A stretch of 64,000 nucleotides of DNA from Palleronia caenipelagi (GTDB taxonomy: Bacteria > Pseudomonadota > Alphaproteobacteria > Rhodobacterales > Rhodobacteraceae). The stretch covers positions 1 to 64,000 of the forward strand of contig NZ_VFSV01000008.1 in the NCBI RefSeq assembly GCF_007004065.1, read 5' to 3'. A model generated the notes under the pieces. The model saw only the letters and a list, made by a program, of their open reading frames with translations. It made no database searches and was not told the origin of the DNA. This document shows positions 52,817 through 61,797 of this stretch, piece after piece (positions within the stretch are counted from its first letter, which is position 1; each line of letters opens with the position of its first letter). The translations under genes and the position numbers were made by a program.

Positions 52817-53704
52817 ATGAGCAAGCTGGGTTTCATCGGTCTGGGGATCATGGGCACGCCCATGGCGCGGCATCTGATCGACGCGGGGCATGAGCTGTTC
52901 CTCTACACCCGCAGCGGCGTTCCTGCCGATCTGACCGGGGCCGGTGGCACCGCCTGTGACAGCCCCAGCGCCGTGGCTGAGGCCGCCGAGATCACCTTTG
53001 TCATGGTGCCGGACACGCCCCATGTGGAGGAAGTCCTCTTTGCCGGGAACGGCGTTGCCTCTGGCCTGTCGGAGGGCAAATGCGTGGTCGATATGAGCTC
53101 CATCTCACCTATCGCCACGAAGGATTTCGCCGCCCGCATCGCCGAACTCGATTGCGACTACGTGGATGCACCCGTCTCGGGCGGCGAGGTCGGGGCCAAG
53201 GCCGGGACGCTGACCATCATGTGCGGAGGCACCGAGGCCGCTTTTGCCCGCGTGCAGCCGTTTTTCGAGATCATGGGCCAGAATATCACCCATGTGGGCG
53301 GCGTCGGGGACGGGCAGACCTGCAAGGTCGCCAACCAGATCATCGTCGCCCTGAACATCGAGGCGGTGAGCGAAGCACTGGTCTTTGCCGCCAAGGCTGG
53401 TGCTGACCCGGCGAAGGTCCGGCAAGCGCTCATGGGCGGGTTTGCCTCGTCGAAGGCGCTGGAGATCCACGCTGAGCGGATGATCAACCGGACCTTTGAC
53501 CCGGGCTTCCGCATTGAGCTGCATCAAAAGGATCTGAACCTCGCCCTGTCCAGCGCCCGCGCGATCGGTGTCAGCCTGCCCAACACCGCCACGACGCAGG
53601 AATTGTTCAACGCCTGTGTCGCGAATGGCGGGGCCGGATGGGACCACTCCGGAATGGTCCGCGCGCTGGAGCTGATGGCCGGTCATCAAGTGGCCGAAGA
53701 CTGA
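52817..53704 (+). CDS. garR: 2-hydroxy-3-oxopropionate (tartronate semialdehyde) reductase
   Basis: The 295-residue beta-hydroxyacid dehydrogenase has the nucleotide motif GFIGLGIMGTPMARHL, the substrate motif APVSGGEVGAKAGTL and the catalytic Lys in CKVANQIIVALN. AERMINRTFDPGFRIELHQKDLNLAL is closer to GarR/GlxR than to 3-hydroxyisobutyrate dehydrogenase. It reduces tartronate semialdehyde to D-glycerate. It follows the aldolase by 18 bp and precedes the dehydratase by 3 bp. Confidence 0.88.
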   Translation: MSKLGFIGLGIMGTPMARHLIDAGHELFLYTRSGVPADLTGAGGTACDSPSAVAEAAEITFVMVPDTPHVEEVLFAGNGVASGLSEGKCVVDMSSISPIATKDFAARIAELDCDYVDAPVSGGEVGAKAGTLTIMCGGTEAAFARVQPFFEIMGQNITHVGGVGDGQTCKVANQIIVALNIEAVSEALVFAAKAGADPAKVRQALMGGFASSKALEIHAERMINRTFDPGFRIELHQKDLNLALSSARAIGVSLPNTATTQELFNACVANGGAGWDHSGMVRALELMAGHQVAED

Positions 53705-53707
53705 GAC

Positions 53708-55216
53708 ATGACACCCGCGCGGCTGATCCGGATGCTCCCCTCTGACAATGTGGCCGTGGTAGCAAATGAAGGCGGCCTCGCGGCGGGGACCGAGGTCGAA
53801 GGCATCACCCTCGCCTCGCATGTGCCACAGGCCCACAAGGTCGCGCTGACGGATCTGGCGCGGGGCGCGCGGGTCATCCGCTACGGCGTGACCATCGGCA
53901 CCGCCCGCGATGCGATCCCAGCGGGGACTTGGGTGAACGAGGCGAGCCTCGACATGCCTGCACCTCCCGCACTGACGGGCCTCGCACGCGGGCCGGACCA
54001 GCCTCAGCCCGAGCCGCTGACGTGTTACACGTTCGAGGGCTACCGCAACGCCGATGGCAGCGTCGGCACCCGCAACATTCTGGCGATCACCAACACGGTG
54101 CACTGCGTCTCCGGCGTGGTCGATCACGCGGTCGCCCGCATTCGCGCCGAACTGCTGCCCCGTTACCCTCATGTGGACGATGTGGTTGCGCTCGATCACA
54201 CCTATGGCTGCGGCGTCGCCATCGACGCGCCCGACGCGGAGATCCCGATCCGCACCCTGCACAACATTGCCCGCAATCCCAATTTCGGCGGCGCCACCAT
54301 GGCGGTGAGCCTCGGATGCGAAAAACTGCAACCCGCGCGGCTTTTCCCCGAAGCGCTCCCCGATCTGGTGACGCTTCAGGATGAGAGCCATACGGGGTTC
54401 GAAGCGATGATCGCCTCCATCCTGACGACCGCCGAGCGGCATCTGATCCGCCTCGACCAGCGCCACCGCGAGACCTGTCCGGCCTCGGATCTGGTGGTGG
54501 GACTGCAATGTGGCGGCAGCGATGCGCTCTCGGGCGTCACCGCCAACCCGGCGCTGGGTCATGCGGCGGATCTGATCGTGCAGGCGGGCGGCACGGTGAT
54601 GTTTTCCGAAGTGACCGAGGTGCGTGACGGTATCGACCAGCTCGTCCGGCGCGCCGCCAGCGACGAGGTGGCCGAAGCGCTCCTCTCAGAGATGGCGTGG
54701 TACGACGCCTATCTGGCGCGGGGACAGGCCGACCGCAGCGCCAACACGACGCCGGGCAATAAGAAAGGCGGCCTCAGCAACATCGTTGAGAAAGCCATGG
54801 GATCCATCGTGAAGTCAGGCTCCATGCCGATCAGCGGCGTGGTCAGTCCCGGTCGGCGGGCGGAGCAAAAGGGCCTGCTCTTCACCGCCACACCCGCCTC
54901 GGATTTTATCTGCGGCACGCTGCAACTGGCGGCGGGGATGACCCTGCACGTCTTTACCACCGGGCGCGGCACGCCGTATTCCCTGCCCCATGTCCCGACT
55001 CTGAAGCTCGCCACCCGCAGCGATCTGGCCCGGCGCTGGCATGACCTCATGGACATCGACGCAGGCCGGATCATCACCGCCGGAGAAACCATCGAGACCA
55101 TGGGCCAGCAGATCTTTGAGACGATCCTGGCTACGGCGAGCGGCCAGAAGACCTGCGCCGAGCGGCTGGGGATCGGCAATCAGCTCGCTCTGTTCAACCC
55201 CGGCCCGGTGACCTAG
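53708..55216 (+). CDS. garD: UxaA/GarD-family dehydratase, probable galactarate (aldarate) dehydratase
   Basis: The 502-residue protein has an N-terminal SAF-like domain (about 1-95; [24 protein letters not shown]) and a C-terminal UxaA-type domain with [59 protein letters not shown] and [12 protein letters not shown]. Both domains occur in altronate dehydratase and galactarate dehydratase. The context (uronate dehydrogenase, GarL- and GarR-like genes, no uronate isomerase in the window) favours galactarate or glucarate as substrate over altronate. Confidence 0.85.
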   Translation: MTPARLIRMLPSDNVAVVANEGGLAAGTEVEGITLASHVPQAHKVALTDLARGARVIRYGVTIGTARDAIPAGTWVNEASLDMPAPPALTGLARGPDQPQPEPLTCYTFEGYRNADGSVGTRNILAITNTVHCVSGVVDHAVARIRAELLPRYPHVDDVVALDHTYGCGVAIDAPDAEIPIRTLHNIARNPNFGGATMAVSLGCEKLQPARLFPEALPDLVTLQDESHTGFEAMIASILTTAERHLIRLDQRHRETCPASDLVVGLQCGGSDALSGVTANPALGHAADLIVQAGGTVMFSEVTEVRDGIDQLVRRAASDEVAEALLSEMAWYDAYLARGQADRSANTTPGNKKGGLSNIVEKAMGSIVKSGSMPISGVVSPGRRAEQKGLLFTATPASDFICGTLQLAAGMTLHVFTTGRGTPYSLPHVPTLKLATRSDLARRWHDLMDIDAGRIITAGETIETMGQQIFETILATASGQKTCAERLGIGNQLALFNPGPVT

Positions 55217-55255
55217 GCTGATCCCACAGACCCACCCGAGCCGGAGCGTAACCCG

Positions 55256-56239
55256 ATGGCCGATCTTGACCTGCCCCCCGATGACTGGCGCCCGTCGCTG
55301 CGCTATCCCGACCCGTCGGTGATATCTCTCGATCCGCGTTTTGACGCGCTGCGCTTGCCTCTGGCGGGGGTCGAGCGGCTGGCGAGCGACTGTCGGTGGA
55401 ACGAAGGGCCCGTCTGGTTCGGGGACGGGCGGTATCTGCTGTGGAACGATATTCCGAGCAACCGCACCATGCGCTGGGACGAGGTGAGCGGACGGGTGGA
55501 TGCATGGCGCGCGCCGTCGAATTTCGCCAACGGCCAGACCCGCGATCTGCAAGGCCGCCTCATCACCTGCGAACATGGCGGACGGCGGATGACGCGGACG
55601 GAGCATGACGGCACCATCACCTGCCTCATCGACAGCTATGATGACAAGCGGCTGAATTCCCCCAATGATGTGATCGTGAAATCCGACGGCAGCATCTGGT
55701 TCAGCGACCCGGTCTTTGGCATCCTGGGTAATTATGAAGGCCACCGCTCCGAGCCGGAGCTGGGTCAGAACGTCTACCGGCTGGACCCCGAGACCGGCGA
55801 TGTGCGGGTGGTGGCGGACGATATTCTGGGGCCGAACGGCCTCGCCTTCAGCCCTGATGAGCGGCATCTCTATATCGTCGAATCCCGTGGCGTCCCCACG
55901 CGCAAGATCCTCTCCTACAGCGTCAGCGAAGACGGGCGCAGCCTGTCGAACAAACGGGTTCTCATTGATGCCGGTCCCGGCACGCCGGACGGTTTCCGCG
56001 TCGATGTGGAGGGCAATCTCTGGTGCGGCTGGGGGATGGGTGACCCGGATCTCGACGGGGTGATGATCTTTGCCCCCGATGGCACACCCATTGGCCGCAT
56101 TGTCCTGCCCGAGCGTTGCGCCAATCTGTGCTTTGGCGGGCGCTCGAACAGCCGCTTGTTCATGGCCGCGAGCCACTCCGTTTACGCGCTGTACGTGAAT
56201 GTCGCCGGGGCGCAACCGGGCGATCTGCTGCGCTGGTGA
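55256..56239 (+). CDS. SMP-30/gluconolactonase-family lactonase
   Basis: The 327-residue six-bladed propeller has the family stretches SDCRWNEGPVWFGDGRYLLWND, NDVIVKSDGSIWFSDPVFG, GPNGLAFSPDERHLYIVES and GTPDGFRVDVEGNLWCGWG, with metal-binding Glu, Asn and Asp positions conserved. These enzymes hydrolyse sugar lactones. Last in the uronate operon, it probably opens the aldarolactone made by uronate dehydrogenase. No signal peptide is seen, so it is cytoplasmic. GGAG lies 9 nt upstream. Confidence 0.9.
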   Translation: MADLDLPPDDWRPSLRYPDPSVISLDPRFDALRLPLAGVERLASDCRWNEGPVWFGDGRYLLWNDIPSNRTMRWDEVSGRVDAWRAPSNFANGQTRDLQGRLITCEHGGRRMTRTEHDGTITCLIDSYDDKRLNSPNDVIVKSDGSIWFSDPVFGILGNYEGHRSEPELGQNVYRLDPETGDVRVVADDILGPNGLAFSPDERHLYIVESRGVPTRKILSYSVSEDGRSLSNKRVLIDAGPGTPDGFRVDVEGNLWCGWGMGDPDLDGVMIFAPDGTPIGRIVLPERCANLCFGGRSNSRLFMAASHSVYALYVNVAGAQPGDLLRW

Positions 56240-56306
56240 GGCATCTTCGGAACGATCTGGCTCCCGCCGCGTTTCCGGGCCAACAATTGCAAAGGTATCG
56301 ACAGCC

Positions 56307-56762
56307 ATGAAACAGCTCGCCTTCGCCGCCGCTCTGGCGCTCACCGCAACCGGGACCCTCGCCGAAGAGGTCGGCAAGGTCGATGTGGACTGGTTGGGCA
56401 ATGACATCCTGATCGAAGCCTTCGCCGATCCGGATGTCAAAGGCGTGACCTGCCATGTCGCCTATTTCGACCGGGGCGTGATCGACCGCGTATCCAAGGG
56501 CAACTGGTTCGAGGATCCTTCGAACAGCTCCATCTCCTGCATACAGACCGGACCCATCGAGATTGGCGATATCGACCGCGACGACGAGGGCGAAGAGGTT
56601 TTCGGCAAGGGCCGGTCGATCGTCTTTAAGAGCCTCCGGGTCAAACGCATCTACGACGAAGAGAATCAGGTGCTGATCTACCTTTCCCACGCCCGCGATA
56701 TCAAAGAGGGCTCCGCGAAAATGTCGATCTCCACGGTCGCGCTGAACCCTGCCACACCATAA
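56307..56762 (+). CDS. creA: CreA family protein
   Basis: The 151-residue exported protein has a signal peptide (MKQLAFAAALALTATGTLA) and the CreA signatures EEVGKVDVDWLGNDILIEAFADPDVKG-like segment, VTCHVAYFDRG, ISCIQTGPIEI and RSIVFKSLRVKRIYDEENQVLIYL. CreA of E. coli lies beside the CreBC two-component system, but its function is unknown. Here no creBC is present. It lies 67 bp downstream of the lactonase gene and may or may not belong to that operon. Confidence 0.88.
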   Translation: MKQLAFAAALALTATGTLAEEVGKVDVDWLGNDILIEAFADPDVKGVTCHVAYFDRGVIDRVSKGNWFEDPSNSSISCIQTGPIEIGDIDRDDEGEEVFGKGRSIVFKSLRVKRIYDEENQVLIYLSHARDIKEGSAKMSISTVALNPATP

Positions 56763-56902
56763 CGGGATGACATTCGGTCGCGTGACCCCCAAGCCACCCA
56801 AGAGCGATCCAATTCAACAAGCGCTCGGCGAAATTTCGACCGGAGGTTGACAATTGCACCTCTCCCCTGCCCGAATACTGTTGGATTATGTGGGGGAGAG
56901 TC

Positions 56903-57928
56903 ATGAGGGTAACTTTACTGGCAGGGATGGTTTTCGGTCTTTCAGCGGGGCAGGCACTGCCTCAGTCGATCGATGCCAATATTTTGACGGGTGGCGCTTC
57001 GGGGACCTATATCCAGATCGGGCGGGATATTTCGGCGGTTTTGCCAGCCGATGGCGTGGATCTGATTGTCAACGAATCGAACGGCTCATTGGAAAATATT
57101 TACGGGGTTTATAAACGCCCCCAGACTCAATTGGGCATTGTGCAGAATGACGTTCTGGACTTCATCCGCAACCTTAAAGCGAGCGATGCCGAACTAAACA
57201 GCCTGGCGGCCAAGGTCCGGCTGGTCATGCCGCTTTATAACGAGGAAATCCATCTGGTCGCTCGGCCCGGACTGGCGGGGCTCTCCGACCTGTCGCAGGC
57301 TAGGGTCAGTGTCGGACCACAGGACAGCGGCAGCCAGCTCACCGCGTCGCTCCTGCTTGATGCGACCGGAGTGACACCGCGCAAAACGGTATCGCTGAGC
57401 ACGACCGAGGCGCTCGAAGCGTTTCTGGCTGGCGACATCGACGCGTTCTTCTATGTCGGCGGGGCTCCCCTGAAGCTGCTGGCCGATCCGCGCCTGACGC
57501 CGGAGAACAGTCAGCTTCTGCCGCTGGATGATCCACGACTGGCCGACTACTATGTCTCCAGCACAATCCCGGCAGGAACCTACGCCTTTCAGCCGACGGA
57601 TTATAATGGATTGGCGGTCAAAGCGGTGCTGATGACCTATGACTTCTCTTCCAACCCCAGCAGCTATTTCAAACAGTCCTGCGCGATTGTGACCGATGTG
57701 ACCCGCGCTGTTTGGGAAAATATCGACGCGCTCAAGCAAAGCGGCCACCCGAAATGGCAGGCGGTCGACCTTCAGGACGTGCCGCCCGGCTGGGAGAAGG
57801 ATGAATGTGTGCGCCGTGGAGAACAGCTCGCGACCGGTGGTGATACCGTCTTTAGCGACCCGTCCCAATGCGGCGAGATCGTCAACCCGATCACCCGGCA
57901 GCTCTGCCTGAGCCAGACGGCCAAGTGA
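56903..57928 (+). CDS. TAXI-family solute-binding protein with Cys-rich C-terminus
   Basis: The 341-residue protein has a signal peptide (MRVTLLAGMVFGLSAGQALPQ) and the TAXI (TRAP-associated extracytoplasmic immunogenic) start ILTGGASGTYIQIGRDISAVL. DLIVNESNGSLENIYGVYKRPQTQLGIVQND and the GPQDSGSQLTA segment fit that binding-protein fold. No TRAP permease is nearby. Four Cys (about 260, 302, 323, 335) occupy a C-terminal extension and could form disulfides. GGGGGAG precedes ATG 56903. The stop overlaps the next start (TGATG), so the two proteins are probably made together and act together. Confidence 0.88.
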   Translation: MRVTLLAGMVFGLSAGQALPQSIDANILTGGASGTYIQIGRDISAVLPADGVDLIVNESNGSLENIYGVYKRPQTQLGIVQNDVLDFIRNLKASDAELNSLAAKVRLVMPLYNEEIHLVARPGLAGLSDLSQARVSVGPQDSGSQLTASLLLDATGVTPRKTVSLSTTEALEAFLAGDIDAFFYVGGAPLKLLADPRLTPENSQLLPLDDPRLADYYVSSTIPAGTYAFQPTDYNGLAVKAVLMTYDFSSNPSSYFKQSCAIVTDVTRAVWENIDALKQSGHPKWQAVDLQDVPPGWEKDECVRRGEQLATGGDTVFSDPSQCGEIVNPITRQLCLSQTAK

Positions 57929-60531
57929 TGCAGGCGGCCCGGCCTCTCTCGATGGCGGAGTACCACCGCCTCGATGTCAGCCTCGAAGAGGCCGGGCCCT
58001 TCGACACGATGACTGCGGCAGAACTGGACGGGTTTCTGACCGCGATCTTCCTGCCGTCCTTGGGGGAACTGTCCCTGCGCGAGCGGCACCTCACCCGCAT
58101 TTTCGGCCACGTTGACGCCGACCAACGGACACCTGATCCCGAACTGCGCCAAAGGGTCATCGCTCGGGCACAGCAGATACGTCACATGATCGGCGAGGGC
58201 GACGCCACCATCTTTATGCCCGACCGGCTGGAGCCACGGCGGGTAATTGCGGAATGGGTCAGCGGATTTGTCACCGGCATCCGTGCAGAGATCCGGGACT
58301 GGACGCCGCTATTATTGTCTGCAAACGCCAAGCTGCTTTTCCCAATTCTGCGCCATGCGCACGGGTTCCATCGCTTTGCCACAGTTACCCAGGCCCATCA
58401 GCAAATCGACGATGCGATCACCCAGATCACCCTGTTTCAGCTCATGCCCGAAGCTGGTGGACCAGTGTCTCACGCGGCCACTATTTTTCAACTTAATACG
58501 CTGATTTCCCAAGCTGAGGCAGCCCACGCACCACCCGTGCCCATGGTGCTGCCAACGGCTCAGACCGGGCTGGTGGCCCGCGCCCGGGGGCATGTCGCGC
58601 GCCACGCGACCCTCTATTCTTCGTCTCTGGCTGTCGGCCTTCTGGCAGGGGCTCTGGTGCTGTGGACCGGAGATCAGGATCCGGCGACTCCCACGGAGAT
58701 CGCTGCTGTTCCTGCTCCCACCGAACAACAACTCGCCGCCCTGGCCACGCGTGATGCCCAGATCAGCGCGCTCGAAGCCGCCAACAGCGACAGCCAGCGC
58801 GCCAGAGATCAACTCGCAGCACGGATTGAGGAGCTGGAGGCGCAACTGCGCGACGCAGGATCGACCACAGCCGAAACCTCCGCGCTACAAAGCGCCCTGT
58901 CCACGCGGGACGCCCAACTGGCCGCCTTGAAGATCGACCAACAGGACCTCCTCGAACAGGTTCGATCACGCGAAGCCCGGATCGCCGAGAGCGAGCGTAC
59001 AACCCGGTATCTCACGAGTGAAAACGCGCGCCTGTCCGATGAGAACAACGAACTGAACGGAGTCGTTTCCGCCCTGCGCAAAGAACGGGACGCTGCTCTC
59101 AGGTCAGTGCAGCAAAGCGAAGACGCTTTGGCGGCTTTGCAGAGCGAGACGGGGGTCCAACTCGGATCACTGGCCGGCCAGACCGACGCTCTGTCGACTC
59201 AGATCGCAGAGCTGACCGAGGCGCGTCAGGTCGCCCAAGAGAAGGCCAAAGCGGCGGAGGCCGAGCTCGCCGCGCTGAAGATCGATCAGAAGGATCTGCT
59301 CGAGCAAATCCGGTCCAGAGAGACCCGGATCGCTGAGAGCGCGCGCACAGCCACAGATCTTGCCGATGAGAAAACCCGCCTGTCCGATGAAATCAGCACG
59401 CTGAATGAAGTTGTCTCCACCCTTCGCGACGAGCGAGATGATGCCATACGGTCTGTGGACCAAAGCCAAGACGCTTTGGCGGCTTTGCAGAGCGAGACAG
59501 AGGTTCAAATCGCATCGCTGACCGGGCAAGCCGACGCGCTCTCGGAGCAGATCACAGAACTGACCGAGGCGCGTCAGGTGGCGGAAGATCGGGCCGAAGC
59601 AGCCGAGGCAGAACTCGCTGCACTGACAATCGACCGGACAGATCTCATCGGGCAGGTCCGGTCAAGCGAGGCCCGCATCGACGAGAGCGTCCGCACGGCG
59701 ACGGATCTTGCGAACGAGAACACCCGCCTCGTCGGTGAAATCAGCGCACTAAACAGTGTCGTCGCCACCCTGCGCGACGAGCGAGACTCCGCCATCCAGT
59801 CTGTGAAGCAGGGCCAGAACGCCTTGGCGGCTTTACAGAGCGAGACAGAGACCCAACTCGGATCGCTGGCCGGGCAGAGCACCGCACTCTCAGAGCAGAT
59901 CAGGGAACTGACCGAGGCGCGTCAGGTCGCCGAAGAGAAGGCCAAATCGGCGACGGCAGAGCTTGCCAAGCTCCAAACCCAGCATGCCGCTGAAATCGCC
60001 GAAGCGCGCTCTCGGGAACAGCAGCTCTCCGAGGGGCTGGCGGAGCGCGACGCGGTTTTGGCTGAGCTCGTTGCGGAGCGGAATGCGTCGCGTGCGGAGC
60101 TGCTTGATCTCCGTCAGGATTTTTCAGGGCGGGCCCAAATGTTCGAACAAGAAATCGCCAGCCTGACCGCCCGGAAAGACGAGTTGACCGAGTTGTTGGC
60201 GCAAGCCAATGCCGAAAACGACGCGCTTCTGGTGAAAGCGAATATTCCGGCGGCACGACCTGCCCTCGCCGCACCGCCGGTTGTATCAGTCACGACGGCG
60301 CCATCTGCCGAAACCGTCGAGACCTCCCGGCGGCGGGATCTGGCGACGCAGATCCAATCAGAACTGGCTGAGCGATACAGCCTCGGCACAGCGTCAGAGC
60401 GCGACGCATGGGTCGACGCCGTCGCGGCTGGCGCATCGATACAGCAGGCTTTTGAGGACGCGTTCGGAGATCCCCACCGGTTGATCGCTTTGCGCCTCTG
60501 CCGGGATTTCAGCGAGCTCTGCGGAGCCTAA
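57928..60531 (+). CDS. UPF0149 (YecA)-like protein with transmembrane helix and repeated coiled coil
   Basis: The 867-residue protein starts with a UPF0149-type helical domain (about 1-185; MTAAELDGFLTAIFLP, VIAEWVSGFVTGIRAEIRDW and LLFPILRH). A single hydrophobic helix lies at about 230-248 (LYSSSLAVGLLAGALVLW). A long coiled coil (about 265-800) includes three 116-residue tandem repeats at 331-678. A small helical C-terminal domain (about 800-867; RDAWVDAVAAGASIQQAFEDAFG) contains two Cys. With the N-domain in the cytoplasm, the coil would extend into the periplasm, where the TAXI protein resides. I know no characterised homologue with this architecture. Confidence 0.8.
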   Translation: MQAARPLSMAEYHRLDVSLEEAGPFDTMTAAELDGFLTAIFLPSLGELSLRERHLTRIFGHVDADQRTPDPELRQRVIARAQQIRHMIGEGDATIFMPDRLEPRRVIAEWVSGFVTGIRAEIRDWTPLLLSANAKLLFPILRHAHGFHRFATVTQAHQQIDDAITQITLFQLMPEAGGPVSHAATIFQLNTLISQAEAAHAPPVPMVLPTAQTGLVARARGHVARHATLYSSSLAVGLLAGALVLWTGDQDPATPTEIAAVPAPTEQQLAALATRDAQISALEAANSDSQRARDQLAARIEELEAQLRDAGSTTAETSALQSALSTRDAQLAALKIDQQDLLEQVRSREARIAESERTTRYLTSENARLSDENNELNGVVSALRKERDAALRSVQQSEDALAALQSETGVQLGSLAGQTDALSTQIAELTEARQVAQEKAKAAEAELAALKIDQKDLLEQIRSRETRIAESARTATDLADEKTRLSDEISTLNEVVSTLRDERDDAIRSVDQSQDALAALQSETEVQIASLTGQADALSEQITELTEARQVAEDRAEAAEAELAALTIDRTDLIGQVRSSEARIDESVRTATDLANENTRLVGEISALNSVVATLRDERDSAIQSVKQGQNALAALQSETETQLGSLAGQSTALSEQIRELTEARQVAEEKAKSATAELAKLQTQHAAEIAEARSREQQLSEGLAERDAVLAELVAERNASRAELLDLRQDFSGRAQMFEQEIASLTARKDELTELLAQANAENDALLVKANIPAARPALAAPPVVSVTTAPSAETVETSRRRDLATQIQSELAERYSLGTASERDAWVDAVAAGASIQQAFEDAFGDPHRLIALRLCRDFSELCGA
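58918..59961 (+). repeat. Three 348-bp tandem repeats inside the coiled-coil gene
   Basis: Copies begin at 58918, 59266 and 59614. Each encodes 116 residues opening LAALKID or LAALTID, with shared landmarks DALAALQSET and ELTEARQVA. A fourth copy begins at 59962 but soon diverges. Period and phase are exact, so the units arose by in-frame duplication. Confidence 0.9.
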
Positions 60532-61097
60532 GTTCCGGCCGCTTCGAAGTCAAAGTCCGGTTGCCGGGCTGAACCGAGGATCAGCGCTTCGGTATCGAGC
60601 CGCTTGTGAATAGCCCGATCCAGTTCCGCAACATGGGCTTCCGGGATAACCACCGCTCCGTGACGGTCGGCATGAACCAGGTTGCCATCGTCAACGGTCA
60701 GACCGAACACCGTCACCGACGCGCCAATATCGAGCACATGGACAAAGCCGTGGCTCGGCTCCACAGACCCCGCGATCACCGGGAATCCATCCGCCATGTC
60801 ATCCAGATCCCGCATCACACCGTTGGTCAGCGCGCCAGAGAGGCCGAAGCATTGGTGGATCGTGGTATTGATCTCGCCCCAGAACGCGCCCACAGCCTCT
60901 GCGCAGTCCAGATGCCCAAGCACCGCGAGGGCCGGACGCGGGCCCTCTGCCATATGGCGGTAGCATTCCATCCGACGCGCCCGGATGACATCGGCGGGCT
61001 CAGTCGGAGGCGCGACAACAGCGATCTTTGCGGTCAGGGAGTTGCAGACGGAGGGCGTACCCACCCGGCGAAGCAAATCCAGCAGCGCGTCATTCAT
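60528..61097 (-). CDS. RraA-like / HMG-CHA aldolase family protein
   Basis: The 189-residue RraA-fold protein has GALTNGVMRDLDDMADGFPVI with the family Arg-Asp pair, and DDGNLVHADRHGAVVIPEAH. The family contains 4-hydroxy-4-methyl-2-oxoglutarate/4-carboxy-4-hydroxy-2-oxoadipate aldolases, oxaloacetate decarboxylases and RNase E regulators. Retention of the Arg/Asp motif and association with catabolic genes favour aldolase or decarboxylase action. It overlaps the upstream alpha/beta-hydrolase gene by 8 bp and ends 4 bp inside the convergent coiled-coil gene. Confidence 0.85.
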   Translation of the reverse strand: MNDALLDLLRRVGTPSVCNSLTAKIAVVAPPTEPADVIRARRMECYRHMAEGPRPALAVLGHLDCAEAVGAFWGEINTTIHQCFGLSGALTNGVMRDLDDMADGFPVIAGSVEPSHGFVHVLDIGASVTVFGLTVDDGNLVHADRHGAVVIPEAHVAELDRAIHKRLDTEALILGSARQPDFDFEAAGT

Positions 61098-61797
61098 CGT
61101 CTGTCTCCTTCAGCCAGTCCCTGAGTGCGGCGATGGTCTCTTTGGAGCGTTCCAGTGTTGGCAGATGCCCGGCGCCTTCGATGACCACCAACCGCGGACG
61201 AGACAGGAGGTCGCGCATCAATTCATGCCGGAAGACCGGGCAAAGCGCATCGTCGCTCCCGCAGAGCACCAGCGCCGGACCGCCATAGGCGCGGAGCGCG
61301 TCGCATTGGTCCGGCCGGTCCATCAGCGCCTGCGACTGACGCAGGAACACGTCCGGCCCAAGCGACTCTGCCATCTCCATGCAGAGGGCCAGCACATCCT
61401 CGCGGCCGGCACCGGGGGCGAGGTAGTTCGGCTTCATCTCATCGCGCATCACAGCAACCAGCTCCCCTTGGCGGACCCGCTCCATCTGCGGCCGGCGCAG
61501 GGCGCGGATCTTGTCGGCCTCAGCCTTAGGGTTGGTACCAAGGAGCGCCAGACCGGCAACCCGCTCCGGCGCCTGCCGGACTACCTCCATGGCCACGATC
61601 CCGCCCATCGACAAGCCAGCCAGCGCGAAGCGGGGCGGGGCGTGGAGCAATATCTCAGCGGCCAGCGCCTCAACCGTGTCTGCCCCGGTGATCGGAGCGA
61701 CCTGCACCGCGCGGTCCCGGGAGAACTCCGCGATCTGCGGCCCAAAGAGCCGCGCATCGCACATCATGCCGGGCAAGAGGACCAGGGGCAGGCTCAT
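61090..61797 (-). CDS. Alpha/beta-fold hydrolase
   Basis: The 235-residue hydrolase has the nucleophile elbow GLSMGG with Ser63, the acid in CGSDDALCP and the terminal His in [10 protein letters not shown]. The oxyanion region is [12 protein letters not shown]. It resembles small esterases and lactonases, and no substrate can be named. Its start overlaps the stop of the HisD-MetE chimera (ATGA) and its end overlaps the rraA-like gene, so the run is tightly coupled. Confidence 0.85.
   Translation of the reverse strand: MSLPLVLLPGMMCDARLFGPQIAEFSRDRAVQVAPITGADTVEALAAEILLHAPPRFALAGLSMGGIVAMEVVRQAPERVAGLALLGTNPKAEADKIRALRRPQMERVRQGELVAVMRDEMKPNYLAPGAGREDVLALCMEMAESLGPDVFLRQSQALMDRPDQCDALRAYGGPALVLCGSDDALCPVFRHELMRDLLSRPRLVVIEGAGHLPTLERSKETIAALRDWLKETDDE

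Noticed and set aside
53105-54562. Minus-strand frame opposite garR and garD
   Set aside because: Antisense to two well-supported enzymes, with a composition typical of shadow frames.
58918-59961. CRISPR or intergenic repeat array
   Set aside because: The 348-bp units are coding, contiguous and in frame, with no spacers.
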